This document shows positions 7,098 to 7,650 of a DNA stretch of 7,650 nucleotides, piece by piece; position 1 is the first letter of the stretch, and each line of letters starts with the position of its first letter. This DNA comes from Chloroflexota bacterium (lineage in GTDB: Bacteria; Chloroflexota; Dormibacteria; Dormibacterales; Dormibacteraceae), in contig VBGE01000248.1 in NCBI GenBank assembly GCA_005880345.1, forward strand, positions 1-7,650, in the 5' to 3' direction. The position numbers were made by a program, and so were the translations under genes. The notes below the pieces were generated by a model that ran no database searches, had not been told where the DNA came from, and saw only the letters and a program-made list of their open reading frames with translations.

Positions 7098-7650
7098 GTG
7101 GCGTATACCGCCGAGCAGATCCAGGTCCTCGAAGGCCGGGAGCATGTGCGGCGGCGACCGAGCATGTACATCGGCTCGACCAGCACCCAGGGCCTCCATC
7201 ACCTGGTCTACGAGGTGGTCGACAACGCCGTCGACGAGGCCCTTGCCGGCTACGCCCACCGGATCGTGGTCACCCTGTTCGCCGACGGCAGCGTCCAGGT
7301 CGATGATGACGGCCGCGGCATCCCGGTCGACATCCACAAGAAGGAGGGCATCTCCGCCCTCGAGCTTGTCATGACCCGCCTCAATGCCGGCGGCAAGTTC
7401 GGCGGCGGCGGGTACAAGGTCTCCTCAGGCCTGCACGGCGTCGGGGTCTCGGCGGTCAACTTCCTGAGCGAGAAGCTTCAGGTGTGGGTGCGCCTGGCCG
7501 GCAAGACCTACTACCAGGAGTACGCGCGAGGCGTGCCAAAGGGTGCCGTCAAGGCCATCGGCAAGGCCGAGGGCACGGGTACGACCGTCCGGTTCTGGCC
7601 CGACCCGCAGATCTTCCCCGACACGAAGTTCGACCGCGAGGTCATCCAGC
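7098..7650 (+). CDS. gyrB: DNA gyrase subunit B (type IIA topoisomerase ATPase subunit), partial at its 3' end
   Basis: This is the N-terminal ATPase (GHKL/Bergerat) part of gyrase B; 184 codons are visible before the edge. Motifs are [20 protein letters not shown], the ATP-binding helix [13 protein letters not shown] with its Asn, [43 protein letters not shown] (the ATP lid and glycine-rich loop), and [11 protein letters not shown]. The start chosen is GTG 7098, which gives [13 protein letters not shown], a normal GyrB N-terminus, with AGGTG five bases upstream. An in-frame ATG at 7038 would add 20 residues, but those codons have few G/C third bases (AGA, AAA, CTT, GAA, CGT, TTA) and no well-placed ribosome site, so that stretch looks like leader. 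Family resemblance is to GyrB more than ParE, but the paralogue cannot be excluded from this fragment. Its closest neighbours here are gcv genes; dnaA/dnaN/recF are not seen in the window. Confidence 0.9.
   Translation, partial: MAYTAEQIQVLEGREHVRRRPSMYIGSTSTQGLHHLVYEVVDNAVDEALAGYAHRIVVTLFADGSVQVDDDGRGIPVDIHKKEGISALELVMTRLNAGGKFGGGGYKVSSGLHGVGVSAVNFLSEKLQVWVRLAGKTYYQEYARGVPKGAVKAIGKAEGTGTTVRFWPDPQIFPDTKFDREVIQ

Noticed and set aside
7090..7374. Plus-strand frame of 94 codons starting with GTG at 7090
   Set aside because: It overlaps gyrB out of frame and gives a Ser/Arg/Pro-rich sequence with no domain.

Overview
The window is GC-rich, almost fully coding bacterial DNA whose third codon positions are strongly G/C. 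Its core is a chromosomal glycine cleavage cluster in the order gcvT-gcvH-gcvPA-gcvPB, with P-protein split into two subunits. This is followed by the 5' end of gyrB. The split GcvPA/GcvPB, the GC-rich codon use and the GyrB sequence around its MYIGST motif suggest a Chloroflexota-like or related terrestrial lineage such as Dormibacterota. That placement is inference from family resemblance; no marker here settles it.

Layout. On the minus strand, positions 1-2004 hold a membrane-protease pair: a long-form NfeD (signal peptide, ClpP-like Ser/Lys protease, membrane segments, C-terminal OB fold) and a slipin (stomatin/SPFH family) that runs off the left edge. The slipin start overlaps the nfeD stop by one base. 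A short divergent promoter region, about 2005-2099, separates this pair from a plus-strand run of five tightly packed genes (2100-6912): a truncated sigma-70-like gene, gcvT, gcvH, gcvPA and gcvPB. Neighbouring genes in this run overlap or abut, so one translationally coupled transcript is likely. A 185-bp spacer (6913-7097) with a weak hairpin, a TACAAT -10 candidate and a 10-bp palindrome precedes gyrB, which is cut by the right edge.

How the genes work together. GcvPA/GcvPB decarboxylate glycine and pass the aminomethyl group to lipoylated GcvH. GcvT transfers its carbon to tetrahydrofolate and releases ammonia. The dihydrolipoyl dehydrogenase (L-protein) is not in the window.

Two things stand out. 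First, the leading gene of the gcv run encodes a sigma factor that keeps the core-polymerase-binding segment but has lost the aromatic residues used for -10 melting and ends before region 4. Second, GcvT lacks about 28 residues of its C-terminal domain at a clean in-frame junction and has an altered adjoining TSGT motif. No CRISPR, mobile element, tRNA, rRNA or riboswitch was seen.
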